A stretch of 64,000 bases of DNA from Musa acuminata AAA Group (Eukaryota; Streptophyta; Magnoliopsida; Zingiberales; Musaceae): NCBI RefSeq assembly GCF_036884655.1, contig NC_088357.1, positions 46,800,001-46,864,000 on the forward strand. The letters are read 5' to 3'. A program made the position numbers and the translations under genes. Below, in pieces: positions 10,955-24,300 of the stretch. The notes under the pieces were generated by a model, which ran no database searches, was not told the origin of the DNA, and worked only from the letters and a program-made list of their open reading frames with translations. Numbering within the stretch: position 1 is the stretch's first letter; each line of letters starts with the position of its first letter.

Positions 10955-11402
10955 ACCAAGAAACGAGTAGTTCTTGCTCTTATTTGACTTACAACTCCTA
11001 CTACTACATATAGAGATGATAGATACATTACAGGCCACAGTAACTATATCAACTTGTCCTTTGATATTGTGCACAAGAAAATGTTTTGCTTGATTTATGA
11101 AGTTGCACATCTGTTTTACAAGTTTGATATGACCATAGAAGATGAAAGCAAGTTTTCCTTCAAGAGGAAACAACATAAAGAAACATGTAGATGCCTTTTG
11201 CTCTTATATGAAATTTTGATTTTGAGTGATTTCTTTATGGCCTTATCAGTCATCATTAGTTGTGGGTATCACTAGAATTAGTGATTGATTTGAGATCCTA
11301 TACCTGCAGGTGCTATTTGATGAGGTTACTGTAATGAATTAAATATGAAAGAATTACATCATCTAATTGGAAATAAAGAAAAATAGTTACTTGATACCAC
11401 AT
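10955..11402. other. 3' flank of F-box B, left part
   Basis: Collinear with the flanks of the other copies until 11402, where an LTR element is inserted. It resumes at 15958 with GTTGCTGAAGACAGATC. Confidence 0.75.
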
Positions 11403-11850
11403 TGTCACGGACAAACTTCTAAACAAAGTGTTTGATGTAATGCTTATGTATGTCCGTGTCGTTTGGCATGTTCATGCCTTGTACAGAATGTAAAGGGGCG
11501 GCCGAAGGCTTAATAGTCCCATTTTAGTTGGGTTGGTGGCCTCTTTAGGCTTGTAAATAAAGGTTGTGTCATGTAGACACGTGCGAGAGCTTTTCGGTCT
11601 GTAATGAACCATTTTACCCTTTGTTGTGCCACTATTCAGAGCTTGTAAAGTCTGTTTGTAATTTGCATTGTCTATGAAGTGTTTTTCGGACATGTTTGCT
11701 TGTGGATCCCGATTGAGGCGTTCTCTTTAACCCGTTCTCTCTTTTGTTGGTCCTAAGGGACAATGGGAGGCTTCGGGGAGGCTGACCTTTGCGGACGGAC
11801 GCGCGAGGGTGCCGCACGCCTTAGGCAAATCCAGCTAAGTCCGTGTCATA
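11403..11850 (+). repeat. 5' LTR of the LARD-like element
   Basis: It starts TGTCACGGACAAAC. By eye it differs from the 3' LTR by three substitutions plus the last dozen bases, so the insertion is recent compared with the copia copies. Confidence 0.85.
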
Positions 11851-11862
11851 TGGTATCAGAGC
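11851..11862 (+). other. Primer-binding site
   Basis: TGGTATCAGAGC is complementary to the initiator methionine tRNA 3' end and lies directly after the LTR. Confidence 0.8.
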
Positions 11863-14800
11863 GAGACAAGCACTCATAGAAATACTTGACATGCAAACGT
11901 GGGGGACCTAGCGGGGCTGCGTTGAGGGCAGTCAGCACACGCGCGACCGTTTGAGGGAAAACGGGCATGGAGATGTAGGGAAAAGAGTCGCTCAGAGGAG
12001 CGGGCATCTGACATTGGCATTCAGAGGAATGGCCAACCCTTCGCGCGAGAGGCACCACGAGAACAAGCAAGCTTGGAAGAATGCGGAGCGCATAAAGGTT
12101 GGGATGGCTGAGTTTGAGCTACGGCTCAACGTTGACAACTTTACTTGATGGTGCTCAAGGCAAGCGAGGCGCTTGGCAAAAGGACGAGACCATGCAAAGT
12201 GGAATGAGTTGCTCAGCGACCGAAAGAGTTGTGCAAAGCTCACAGAGGTGAGAGGAATTGCTAACTCGAAGAATTCGGTACTCATGCATGGGCTTGTATG
12301 CGGACGATGGATTGTTCGTGGCCATCCCAAGGCGGTCGAGACTCGGCGCCATGGAGCATTGAAACTTTCTCTTCGGCATGCTAAGGATACGTCCGGAGGA
12401 GGCTGAAGTGTGCAACGAGTTCAGCATGTTGCTAGGCCTTGAGGGGTGCAGCGGGGGCTGTATTGACGGGGAGGTGCAATCTAGCAAGTGCGTTTGCAGG
12501 AGGCAGAACAATGCACAGTTTGTTCAGCAGATCGGAGTAGTCCATGGGGATGGTGGTCTCCGAAACGAAGAGAGATGTTGCTCAAATGGGATAGTTATCC
12601 AGGAGGGATAAGTCCCGACTCTCCAGAGGGAGAATCATGTGCGACGGACTGCACATGTTGAGGAGGAGTACCTCAACAAAACAACAACTCCACGAAGCTC
12701 GATGGACTGAGCAAGCGGCGAGGAGTCGTCGCATGATCTCGCTTGAGAGAATGCATTGGTGGATGCATTGCGAGATCAAGTGGGGGAGCGACACAAAGCA
12801 ACTCAAATGGAGGCACACTTGGAGTCGATATGGAGATCGGACTCAAGGGAGGGCTGACCCGTGGAATGGTGGGCGCGAGGGCCACCATCGACTCAATGCA
12901 AAAACGAGGAGCGGAGCAACTTGGGTATAACTTGGCGAAGTACCCAAGCCGCATGAAGGGAGCCAGCATAGAAGTTGGAACATGGAGCAGAGGCACAGTG
13001 CTTTCCCTAGACAGAGGTCAAGGACATGAACTCTTGCAGAGGCAGGAGTAGAATTATGCTGTTCCATGGGTCCTTCATTTTGACAGAGCGGACTCATCTT
13101 GCATGGTGCCAAAGACGAAGGGAGCTTCGGGGCACATGCACCTTATCTCGGAGGAGCATTTGATGGAGGAACTAAGGCGACTCAATTTGCGGAGGCGAAG
13201 TTGAGTTCAGAAGGCCTTAGCACGGGGCAAGAGGACGCAGAGGCGGGTACTCTTGAAGAATATGCCATAGTGTTGCCATGAAGGAAGCAGTGCGCAGCGG
13301 AGATTGTGCTGGTAGGGGCAGAGGCCCAGGATCCAGGCAATGGTGCACAAATTACAGCGAAGTCGGTGGACTTCGGGAGTTACTAGGCGACGGACTGTCC
13401 TAGAGCGGTGCTTCATCTAGGTGTGACCCAAGAGTGGGTGGATGAAGGTCGATTGCCAAAGCGAACAAAATCGAAGGTGGAGGAGACCCTGCGATGTATT
13501 GGCAGAGGCCACACATGGAGGGTTCACAATTCGAGTTTATTCCACAAGGATCAGAATGCAATGGAGATGTCACCAGGAGGCGACATGGTGCAGCGGATCG
13601 TGGTGGAACAGTTCGTGGCAATGCGACACACACGACAAAGTCCCGTGAGGGATGAGATCATATGGAGGTATGATCGGGAGCTACTGGGAGCTCCACTTTG
13701 GTGAACAACACGACGGCAAGAAGGGCTATGGATTCAAGGAGTGAAGGCCATGGTACCGCAGAGGCGGGTCTTCCGTGCGTGCATCGAATTTTGCATCGGA
13801 CGAAAACCTTGGTCATCAGCATATGGGGGCTGTGTTCCACTAAGGGAAAAGTTCGAAGGCAAGTACCAGTGAGTTCCATGGGAGGGACTTGATCATGCAG
13901 AGGTATGATCGAAGCAGCTGGAGAGTTGGACTGCTCCAGAGCTCATATTCACTTAAGGGAGCCCGACAAGTCAGAGGACAAGGTCGAGTAAGCGAACGTT
14001 GCTACCAAGGAAGCTAAGGAGAACAGAATCGGTGCAAACTCTACAACGTGATGGCAGAGGCCAGGCATGGGAGTTGCAGTCTGTCTTTCCATCGACCAAA
14101 CAGACTGCTTAGAGAACACAGAGGTGTTGAAGCAGGGGGTCGAAAGGGGCGAGGAAGCGACGACGAGTCCAGAGGGACTTAGCTACCCAAAATCAAGCAA
14201 TCAGTTAGAATGGAGGTGGACTCGGAGGAGTGTCACGGAGGCATATCTACTGATTGTGAAGAAATGGGATGGAGATGCGAGGCGACGGATAGTAGTGCCA
14301 TGGGCATGGCAGCGCCATGGTACCGCAGAGGCGGGACTTCCGTGAAAGTCATTGATCCCTTGCTCTCATGGAGGGAGAGCGCTTGGTCGTGAAAGGGGCC
14401 GAGGAGGTGGAGAATGCAGAGGCAATCTTCAAGTACCGAGACAAGGCTGAAGGGCAGAGGCCGAAGAACTTCGTAAGACCGGTGTCAACAAGTTTCTCAT
14501 CAAGATAGCCGTAAGTGAAGAACTTCGGGTCATGCAAGAGTGCACGACCAAGGAACGAAGCAAGCAGTACGCGGTGCTGTACCTTTGCTACTCAGTGGAG
14601 TAGGCGGCAGGGTTGATGGAGAAGACGGTACAATCCCAGAGGCGACCTCATCTATCAGAGAATTACTCCAAGTTGGGGTGAAAACTTCCTGCATTCCAGA
14701 AGTTCAATGGCATTGAGAAGGTGAATCACAGTAGCTAACTCAACGCAAGGAGTGCAAACACTTCAAGTACTTCAGAAGTGTGAGCAAAGAGCAGGCAAAG

Positions 14801-15498
14801 GCCAGTAACCAGCTCGATGCTTGAAGTACAATCTCGAGGAGGCGGGCGAAGTCAAGTAACCTTTGCCTTCTCAACTCTTAAGAGAATGGGCGAAACCGAG
14901 TACCCCAGTTCTCTTATCTATCCAGCAGAGGAGCTCTGCACAAGTTCAAAGACCCTTCGAAGATAATGGAAGACAATAGTTGTCAAATCCTCACCAACGG
15001 TGATCAGTGCTACTGAGAGTAGATTGTCCGCTTCATTTTCCCAACGAAATGCCAATCGAAAGCGGAAGTGATGCGAACCTACTTGGATGCGACAACTAAC
15101 TGAAAGAAGAGTCAATGAGCAGATTTTGTGGAGGAAGGACCCGAAACTTCAGAAGTTTGCGAGGCGATGCTCGTTAAAGCTCCAACAAGCATCCACCCAG
15201 TTCAAGTAGCATGTGGAAATTTTGAGAAACTGGCGCAGTAAGAATGGTCTTTTCCTTCATTTGGTGGATCCGCAGGAATCAACGAGGATCAACACAACTC
15301 AGCCAACCCCACACCAGAGTCAGAGTCATTGGCGAGTTGAAGCAGCATGGCGGATCAAAGGTTCGACTACTCAAAAACAGCAGCGGAGAGCAGCTGGGAG
15401 CCAGGAGGCGCATTGCAGTTGGAGCAGAAGATTGAAGACTCAGCAAAGGTGAAGAGTTGCAGTGTTCACAAAGGCTTCGACGAGGATGTCGAAGGGTT

Positions 15499-15511
15499 AA
15501 GTGGGGGAGAA
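15499..15511 (+). other. Polypurine tract
   Basis: AAGTGGGGGAGAA lies immediately before the second LTR and is the expected second-strand primer. Confidence 0.75.
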
Positions 15512-15957
15512 TGTCACGGACAAACTTCTAAACAAGGTGTTTGATGTAATGCTTATGTATGTCCGTGTCGTTTGGCATGTTCATGCCTTGTACAGAATGT
15601 AAAGGGGCGGCCGAAGGCTTAATAGTCCCATTTTAGTTGGGTTGGTGGCCTCTTTAGGCTTGTAAATAAAGGTTGTGTCATGTAGACACGTGCGAGAGCT
15701 TTTCGGTCTGTAATGGACCATTTTACCCTTTGTTGTGCCACTATTCAGAGCTTGTAAAGTCTGTTTGTAATTTGCATTGTCTATGAAGTGTTTTTCGGAC
15801 ATGTTTGCTTGTGGATCCCGATTGAGGCGTTCTCTTTAACCCGTTCTCTCTTTTGTTGGTCCTAAGGGACAATGGGAGGCTTCGGGGAGGCTGACCTTTG
15901 CGGACGGACGCGCGAGGGTGCCGCACGCCTTAGGCAAAACCAGCTAAGGTCGTGATA
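15512..15957 (+). repeat. 3' LTR of the LARD-like element
   Basis: Repeats 11403-11850. Its last bases (GTCGTGATA) differ from the first LTR (CCGTGTCATA), so the terminal dinucleotide is decayed. Confidence 0.85.
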
Positions 15958-17290
15958 ACATGTTGCTGAAGACAGATCTTACTTTGAAAAAGATAGTGAC
16001 TTGTGATGTGTGAATGATATTATGCAATTTGGTGAAAAAATAAAGGACCCAAAATCTTGAGAACTGTAGGAGAAGAATTTATCGGATGAAAAATATTAAT
16101 GAGATAAATCAAACGTGCATATCCATTTCTTGTCGCACCTTATATTTTATAAGTATCAAAAAGATAATTATCGATACTTGTCTTACCGTCTTACCACATT
16201 GTCGCTCTATTGTGATTGTTTCCGTCAATCGTCTCCACCCTGCTATGATTGTCTCATTGCGCTACATTGTGGGCTCACCTTTGCCACCAAGAGGTCCCGT
16301 AGCGAGACCTTCGTTGTCGTCTTCGTCACCTTCGTATTATTATGAGACCAAAGTCATCTCTACATAGCCACAACTATTATTTGTGAAGCCCCCCTCCACA
16401 AGGCCCTAGCCTTGCCCTCGTGAAGCCTCCATCCCCAGCATCTACATCCCATGTTATTGTTCTTATCATCCATTTGTTCTCTAAGGACAAAGGGTAGAGA
16501 GGAGGGGATGGGGTGGTCATTGACGGTATAAAAGGTGACGAGGTATGGTCGTCCGTGATGCCTATAGTCTTACCCTCGACTTTCCATTGCACTCTTCGAA
16601 TGCATCATGCCTTATCTCCTCTTATACCGCCAACTCTCGTGCCCTCTATCATAGCTTTTTCCCTTCACCCATTTTCAACAAATATCTTTTCTCTTTCTCT
16701 CTTGTGATCTTCTCCCTATACCAGCCTACCCTTGCCCACTTTCACCATAGTACCATGCTCACATCCTTCACCGTCATCACCACATCTAACTTCTACTAAA
16801 GAGCCCAACGAGGAACTATTTGACCTAAGATTTTGGTCCTCTCTAACAAGCCCTCGAGCAAGAAGCACTAGGGACCATCAACATCACGATCGACATCGAA
16901 GAATAATGCACTGGGGCCTCTTTGCCACCCATAAGAACTACTATCGACTCGCCTCCAAGCCATTGGCCAACTCATATACTTGTGCTTCGATGAGCGCTCC
17001 ACAAGAGGTGGCAAAGGGATTTTGTGGAGGGGCATCGGGAATGGAGGTGGTGACCATGTGGAGGGTTGGAGGTGACATTGTGAAGGTGACAAAGGTGACA
17101 ACGATAATGACAAAGGCCTCACAATAATAGAGATGACTCGTAACATGACGAGATAGTGGGGAGAGGTGAAGATAGCCACAGTAGGATGACAATCGAAAAG
17201 GCGAAGATTAGGAGTAATCTCATCTTTTAAAAAATAAGGGATATTTTATGAAATAAAAAAAAGCAGAACACTCTATAAAAAAAAAGTAAA
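15958..17290. repeat. 3' flank of F-box B, continued, with an unclassified repeat
   Basis: Up to about 16085 this is the F-box flank. From there to 17290 it matches 54656-55860 after F-box D. No long open frame and no transposon domain was found; short frames differ between the two copies. The segment has a TATATTTTATAAGTATC start that also follows F-box E (about 63030). Probably an old, non-coding repeat copied with the array. Confidence 0.6.
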
Positions 17291-18308
17291 AACTTAGGGT
17301 TTTTTTTTTTGAAGAATTTATCCTTCTTTTAAAAAAAAAAGATTTTATAAATAAAAGCTAAATGAGTATAATACAATCATCCTAGTTCCCATCACACCGC
17401 AAACTAGAAAATATCAAGACAGGAATTTAATTTTTCCATCCAAGAGCAATGATATTATCTGTAAGTTGCTTAGTTTTGTAAGAGTATATAAGCTAAACCT
17501 AAACACAGAGGGATAAATATAAATACTAAAACTAGAAGGTTTTATACACGTAGACAACTCTACCGGCAACTTAATTCGCTGCAGCTCCACGTGGAATACA
17601 CCTCAATTAATAGATACGATCCCTTTTTTTTATGGCTTTCAGCTTTGAAAGGGCAATTATCCTTAGCAACTGTTTAGCATTTTGTATTTTGAATTAATAT
17701 AGCTTTTGCTTTACGAACCCCCCAAAAAAAAAAAAAAATACCGTCACCAACAGCAAACAGTAATCTCACACGTCTTAAAGCTTAAAATCTCACCTTCAAC
17801 ACTTATCTTTTGTCAAATAAAAAAAGTCTCGTTTTCCTTCAGTATTATCTGCTACTCTACATTAAACATTATAATGGAACACTTACTACTTGTAAAACAA
17901 TAATTCTCGTTATCATTAGCCATTCCATTTTACATTAAATTCAAAATTTGCAGATTAGCGAGGTCAACTATAGAAAATATTGGAGACCTGAATCATCCCC
18001 TTTCCACTCAAACAAACAAAAAGAAACTTGGTAATATGCAAGGTTTTGTGTGTAAGCCAATCTAAGCTGTATATGTTCAGACTTTTCCTCTTAGCAAGAT
18101 GTAACATATATCATCCTTCTGGCACAAGTCTGCTTCGAAGTTAAATTGCATCCGTTTAAGGTAGCATCGTTTCTATTTTTATAAGAAACCGGACATGATC
18201 ATTCAAAGATGTGCTGTGCAAGCCGCAATATTTGCCAATGGCTTCATGGTCTACCTATGTCTTGTATCTAGAATTGCAGATACTGGATAAGACATACCTC
18301 AGGTGGCT
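17291..18308. other. AT-rich intergenic region
   Basis: Poly-A/T tracts; no gene or repeat recognised. It lies beyond the 3' end of the coiled-coil gene and is missing from the copy after F-box D. Confidence 0.5.
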
Positions 18309-21300
18309 TCAGTTCCCTCCGTCTTCAATGTTGTTTGATCCACAGCCTGGACATGTGCATCTCTTCTGCAAGTCCTCCCCAAGAGAAGCATATACCTTCT
18401 CCAACTCAGATGTCTGCTTTTTATAGTTAGGGAAACATTCTGAAATATGTAGCGGCCTCTCCCTCTTCCTATGGTTGAGTTATCATCAGGTTGATAGGCA
18501 CTACTGCATGTTGTATATAGAACATGCTGCATACGCTTGCTGTGCATGTTAACATAATCATAAAACCAAACCAAGAAGGATATTCAGCTAGTTCCTGCAG
18601 CTGCTTCGTTTCTTCCATGATGGCCGTCACAAGAAACCATCTCCTTTCAACATGGGCAAGCTGTTCACAAACCTGCAAGAATACACATAAGATAAATACT
18701 TCCATTATTTATCATGTATTACATGACCTTCAGACACCAAACACAAAATTTAATGGCCTAGTTTAGTAAATTAAAATCCTAGCTTTGTTTATAGAAGCTT
18801 CAAATATAAGTAGCAGACTCCCAGAAACTTACGATATCTTATGTCATAACAAGCATCATCAATTTCAAATGAAATATGAGCTAGAAATGTAGAAATCATC
18901 TGCAAGTGGACAGACTCGATATGCAGAAGCAATGACCATAAAGCCACCAGAAACATTTTATATATCATAATGATTGAACCACATATTCAGTTGTTAAATC
19001 TGTTATGTTTCTCAAAAAACATTGGAGAGTTGACAAGATACTGAGAAAATTTCCCTGGATATTTCTTGAACTAGGAAAAGCCTAAGATGACATAGGAAAG
19101 TACAGTCTAACATCTCTTGCTCATTAGATGACACCAATGGCATTTGGACTATGAGAAGAAAGTCAATAATAGTTAATCTAGCAAATTTATTCATTTATAA
19201 CACTTGCTAACCATGAAGGTTAAGCAGATAACTAACCAGTTTCAAAAGAGAACATAAAAGTACTGAGGTAAAACCATTAATCAAGACCAGGTTGCAAAAC
19301 GATATACTGGATTGATGATGATGTCGCAGGTTATTCAATCATCTGAATTAGTAAAAAAATATACTCTAGGTTGTCTAATTATAAATCCTACAACAAAAAC
19401 ATGTTAGAACCATAAACGAAAGTTTTGTTGCTGCCTATGATGAGATAAATGAACCAAGCCCAAATATGTTAAACAGAAAAGCTATCATTCTCGTTAATAG
19501 CAAGAATGAATGGAGGGAGATTAGCATCCTTGTTCCACATTGAAACATCAAATTCTTTTGAAGCAACCATGTGCATGATCTAAACAGAAAACATGTAGTA
19601 CCAGAGTCCAATCTATATGTTAGAGTTGAATGCCAGATATCTAGTACACTTGTGAGTATCAAAAGGTCTTCTAGAAAGATATGGAAAGAAGAAAAGAAGA
19701 GGATACACTCTACTTATCTTTTCATATCATGCCTGGTCTTTTTTATACCAATTAAATGTCAAGTTATAGAAGTATTCAAAAATGGAATTTCTCAATGTTC
19801 ACCCATTTTGATATAGCAAGTACTTTTATTTGGTTCAAATGTATTTGGGCTCATCTATAACCATATAGTATATGTTTTAGTACAACTTGAACTTCAGTCA
19901 CCACTGAAACAGACTCATTGGTTTTGGAAACATCTGAAACAGGAGATGGGCTACGTTTTGGATATAACTGCTTTGTGAGGCTGTATAAATGACATAAAGG
20001 AGGATTTCGCTAATCATCATCATTATAACAAAAAAAATCAAATACAAGTCTAATAATTAATTATTTTGTTTAATATTTAAGGTCTCAAACACAAAATATA
20101 GGTCCACTTGAAGCCCTTGGTCTTATTTTAATATTATTTATTTACATGGGCTAATATTGTGTTCGTTTTTGCCAAACACTATATGTGATTTTTGCTGTTG
20201 GTCTATATTATTTAAAATCTGATAATTTAAAATCAGCAAGCTGGACACCCAGTAGTTAACTAAATTCTTGGTCTGTTGGTTGGAGCAAAGCAAGTTGATT
20301 GGTTGCCCTCCTAAGTGGCCTTTTAAACTAGCAGATGGGTTGCCGTTCATATATATTCATTCTGCCTAGCTAAGGAGGCTGAGTGCCTACTCCAGGAACT
20401 GATCACATAAGAGCACGCTTTTTATGAAAAAGATAGTAAAGCTAGAAAATCACCTAGGATTAATGAAAGTCTAATATGATTAAATTACGGTATGTGTGCT
20501 TTATAAAAGCCTTTTTACCTTGTTTATAATGCTCTAGTGTCTTTTTTGCTGATTTACCATTATTTTCCAGCAATGAAGATAGGGGTTCCATAAGTACTGA
20601 AAATTACAAAATTTCAACAATCTAGAACTTCAAGGAAAAACAGACACAGAGTGACTAGCACAGATTAGTATAGCATGCACATTTTTAATCTTCTCATTCA
20701 TGGGAATTAATACAGAAAAAAAGAAAAAGAAACAAAAAACTGACCTTATCACGATTATGTCTTTCTTTTTCGTACTCTGCTTCCAACTCATGCATCTGAG
20801 TGCTGAGGCATGTAATGTTATCTTCAAGACCTTTTAGAAAGCCTTGCATATCAAGTAATTTTGTGTTTTAGAGTCTGTTTTGCCTGTTTGAATGTTTACA
20901 AATATATATACCAGATTAATAGTACTGGTAGTTCTGTTGTTTGATCATGAGTTTGATCACAGAAAGTATACTGGCGAACCCAGTTTAGTTGGCAAACCTT
21001 GGCAGCAGGTACTACCAAGCTTTAGATAAATAAATAATAAGCTAAATATTTCTGGTTAGTCAGTGCCCAAACATCAAAGTAGACTCTACTGATAAATTTT
21101 CTGCATTGGTACAAGACTTACAAGCTCTAAATTTCAATTTTATATGGACTTGATAATTATGCTTTATCAACAAAGTTGTTCCCATATAGATGAGATAAAA
21201 GCAGCTAGTTGTATTTATTCATGTTCATTTTAAGACATTGGCAACATAATGTAACATTGTGTTATATCCTTACTTTAAACATGTGTTGGGAGCATCACTC

Positions 21301-24300
21301 TGCAGGGTAACTACCCAGCCAAATGCATAGGTTGGCCCAAACAAATGATGAGGTAATAATGAATTTTCATTCAAGTCAATTACATTGCCATTTTCAATTT
21401 TTTTTCAGGCAAATAGACAAACATAAGCTCTATAATAAACCTATTTGTTCTGGATAAGTTTACTTTATTTGGCCTCATTGCGAATGCATGCATGGCTTAT
21501 TATGCACCTTTGATAATTATATGTTCAGTGAAAAAACAAAAATAGTTTAGTTTAGGAATTTTCAAGATGTTTTAATAGTCAAAATTAATCATATGCATCT
21601 GAAGGACTTCAGAAATTGTATCTTTCATGAAACTTTAGTAAACAAAGATCCAGAAGAAAATTTATAAAAAGATCTGGAAGAATTTTACCAGATGAAGGGT
21701 TCAGATCTAGTTATAAGTTTACAGGTTGTTTTCCTTGTGAAGAAAGACCAGAATATATCAGATGAATCAAATCACAAATGAATTCTGAATTCTGTAACTT
21801 TTCGGTATTGATCTTGAACACATAAGTTGCTACATGACATGCTAAGTATACGATGGAAACTTAAACCTGGACTGTTTACAAATAAAATCTACAGATCATC
21901 TTCCCAGTTAACCAAAGATACAAAGCAGATCAGCACATCACTTAACCATGTCTATTCAGAATGTATAAGCTGCATAGTCAACTAAAAATCACTTGCCATT
22001 ATCTGAACAAAGTTGTCCAGGTTGCTCTTTCTGGAAAGCATTGACAGTAATCTCTTGAAATTGCCTGAAGGAGTTAACTATTACAGATACTTTGAATTTT
22101 AAAAGTAAATATTATATATTTTGAGAACTAAAAATTAGACTGTTGAAATGCTAGTGTCATAAAATTTGTTAGACATCAAATAGAGCATCGATAAATAGAT
22201 CAATTATTCATTTAAGCATTAAAAGAAAATTTTCAATCATTGATTTTCAACAAACTTTGCTAAATATTTAGATAAGTTGGTTAGACAATAAAGCCTACCT
22301 AGTTTAAATGTTTGTTCACCAAACTTCTTCAAACAATGTTTTGTCGATGTACTGGACTTCAAGGTTTTACTTACCGAATCGTACCGCCCGGTACGGGTGG
22401 TACGTACCGGTCCGAGAGGCGACCGGTACGCGGACCGCCCCCTACCGGGCGGTACACGCAAAAAATATCCCGTATCAGCCGTTACGGGTAATATCGGGCG
22501 GTAACGGTCGAAATCGACCGGTACCACTCGGTAACGGTCAAAACCGACCGTTACCACACTGTAGCAGTGCTACAGTGCTCCAACGGTCAAATTGACCGTT
22601 GGAGCCCTTTCTCCTCCTATTTAAACTAATCTTCTCTCCCCTATTTCATTATACTCTCTTAAACTCTCTCTCAAACTTTTCTTTTCTCTCCTAAACTCTA
22701 TAAAATAACGATTTGTGAATTCAATTGAGACTAATTTGGGAAGATTAAGAGGAAGAACTTTCTAATCAAGAGGTATGTATTCGTTTTCTTTAATTAGAGA
22801 GTAATTAAGATATTTAAGATTATGGTTAGTGTTTTTCATGCATAGTAAATATTGAATAATATTTATCATAGTAAAATAAGTTTAATTAAATTTTATTAAA
22901 ATTATTTAATGCTGCGATTAGTTATTTTAATGATGATTAAATCAAAATTTATTTGATTTTATATCAATTTAATGTCTTTAATACCTATTAAGGTATTTGT
23001 CATGTTTATAGTGGTGAAAGAGAAGTAATTAGTGAAAAATTAACTATATTAATTGTATAATTAGTGTAGATAAATGATAATTATCATAATTTGAATCATA
23101 TTGGATTAAAATTACATATTTAATGTTTCTTTTATGTATTTAACATATATATGATGGTAAAATAAGTTTAATTATAATTTATTAAAGTTATTTAATACTG
23201 TAATTAGTCATTTTAACGATGATTTAATCGAAATTTATTTGATTTTATGTGAATCTAATATCTTTAATATCTATTAGGGTGTTTGCCATGTTTATAGTGG
23301 TGAAAGAGAAGTAATTAGTGAAAAATTAACTATATTAGTGTATCTAATGATGTTAATACTTATTTTATGCATGTAACATATTTATGATAATAAAATATAA
23401 TTAGTTATGTTTTAATAAAATTACTTAATGTTGTGATTAGTGATTTATGATCGATATTTGATCAATTTAATATGTTTATACTTTATAATTTATTTGATTT
23501 AAATTTGATAGGATCATGGCACCAAAGGAACAGCCACATGATGATGCATGGGTTCATGCCTGAAAGCTAGATGGAAACCGTCATCATTGGCAATGTATTT
23601 ATTGTGACTACATTGGCAAAGGTGGAGGAATAACTCGAGTGAAAATGCATTTGGCTGGTGGGTATCCTGATGTTGCAAAATGCAAGAAAGTTCCAACGGA
23701 GATCCGTAAATTATTTCAAAGCAAGCTTAAACAAACAAAGGAAGATACATTAAAAAAGAAGACAAGAGTTGAGGAAGAATATCATAGGGCTACATAGGAA
23801 CCGGTTTATGATTAGTATGAGGGTTGCGGCGATGAAGTCGACCCGGATCTCACAGCTGGGATTCGTGCATCATTGGAGTATCAGTATACGTTCGATGAAG
23901 CAATGAGGCATCGACGACCTGACTCACAATTTGAGCATGACACTGGTAGTGGAATCCAAAGGTCAACCAGCATGAGGCAACCAACTGCTCCTTCTCAGCT
24001 AGGCCGAACTAGTAGCATGAGACATGGTGGACTCCGTGGTTTTATGAGAGGTCTTGGCAGGAGGTCCGCACCAGATATTGTTGATATTGATCCGCAAGCC
24101 TATCCCCCACAAACAGCGAAACAGACACGGATTGACGATGCATACACAAAAGAAAAAAAACGGGATATTGGAAAGGCAATCTCAAAATGGTTTAACTTTC
24201 ATAGGATTCCAGCCAACACAGCCAAAGGTCCATATTATCAGAGCATGATCTCCTCTATTCAAAAGTCTGGCACGGGGATCCAACCTCCAACACCAAAGGA

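Larger units (their letters stand above)
11403..15957 (+). mobile_element. Young LTR element without recognisable pol (LARD-like)
   Basis: Two nearly identical LTRs of about 447 bp flank a 3.66 kb GC- and purine-rich interior. The order PBS (11851) then polypurine tract (15499) sets it on the plus strand. Imperfect ACAT duplications (11399-11402 and 15958-15961) mark the target. No protease, integrase or RT was found. The only protein-like start is a short frame at 12030 (MANPSRERHHENKQAWK), which resembles the start of some plant gag proteins. It is best read as a non-autonomous, large retrotransposon derivative. The interior carries 21 copies of CAGAGG (see findings). Confidence 0.85.

Noticed and set aside
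11851..11862. TGGTATCAGAGC as part of a tRNA gene
   Set aside because: Only the 3'-end complement is present, next to an LTR; no cloverleaf can be formed, so it is a primer-binding site.
11951..14537. Many 60-110 codon frames on both strands in the LARD-like element
   Set aside because: GC-rich, stop-poor sequence gives chance frames; apart from one gag-like start at 12030 none shows a known motif.
16732..17192. Overlapping frames of 80-130 codons in the flank of F-box B
   Set aside because: The same region after F-box D is broken by indels in every frame, so the frames are not maintained.
22360..22560. GGTAC-rich tracts as a possible CRISPR-like or satellite array
   Set aside because: There is no regular spacing or spacer structure, and the tracts stop exactly at the hAT ends, so they are subterminal repeats of that element.
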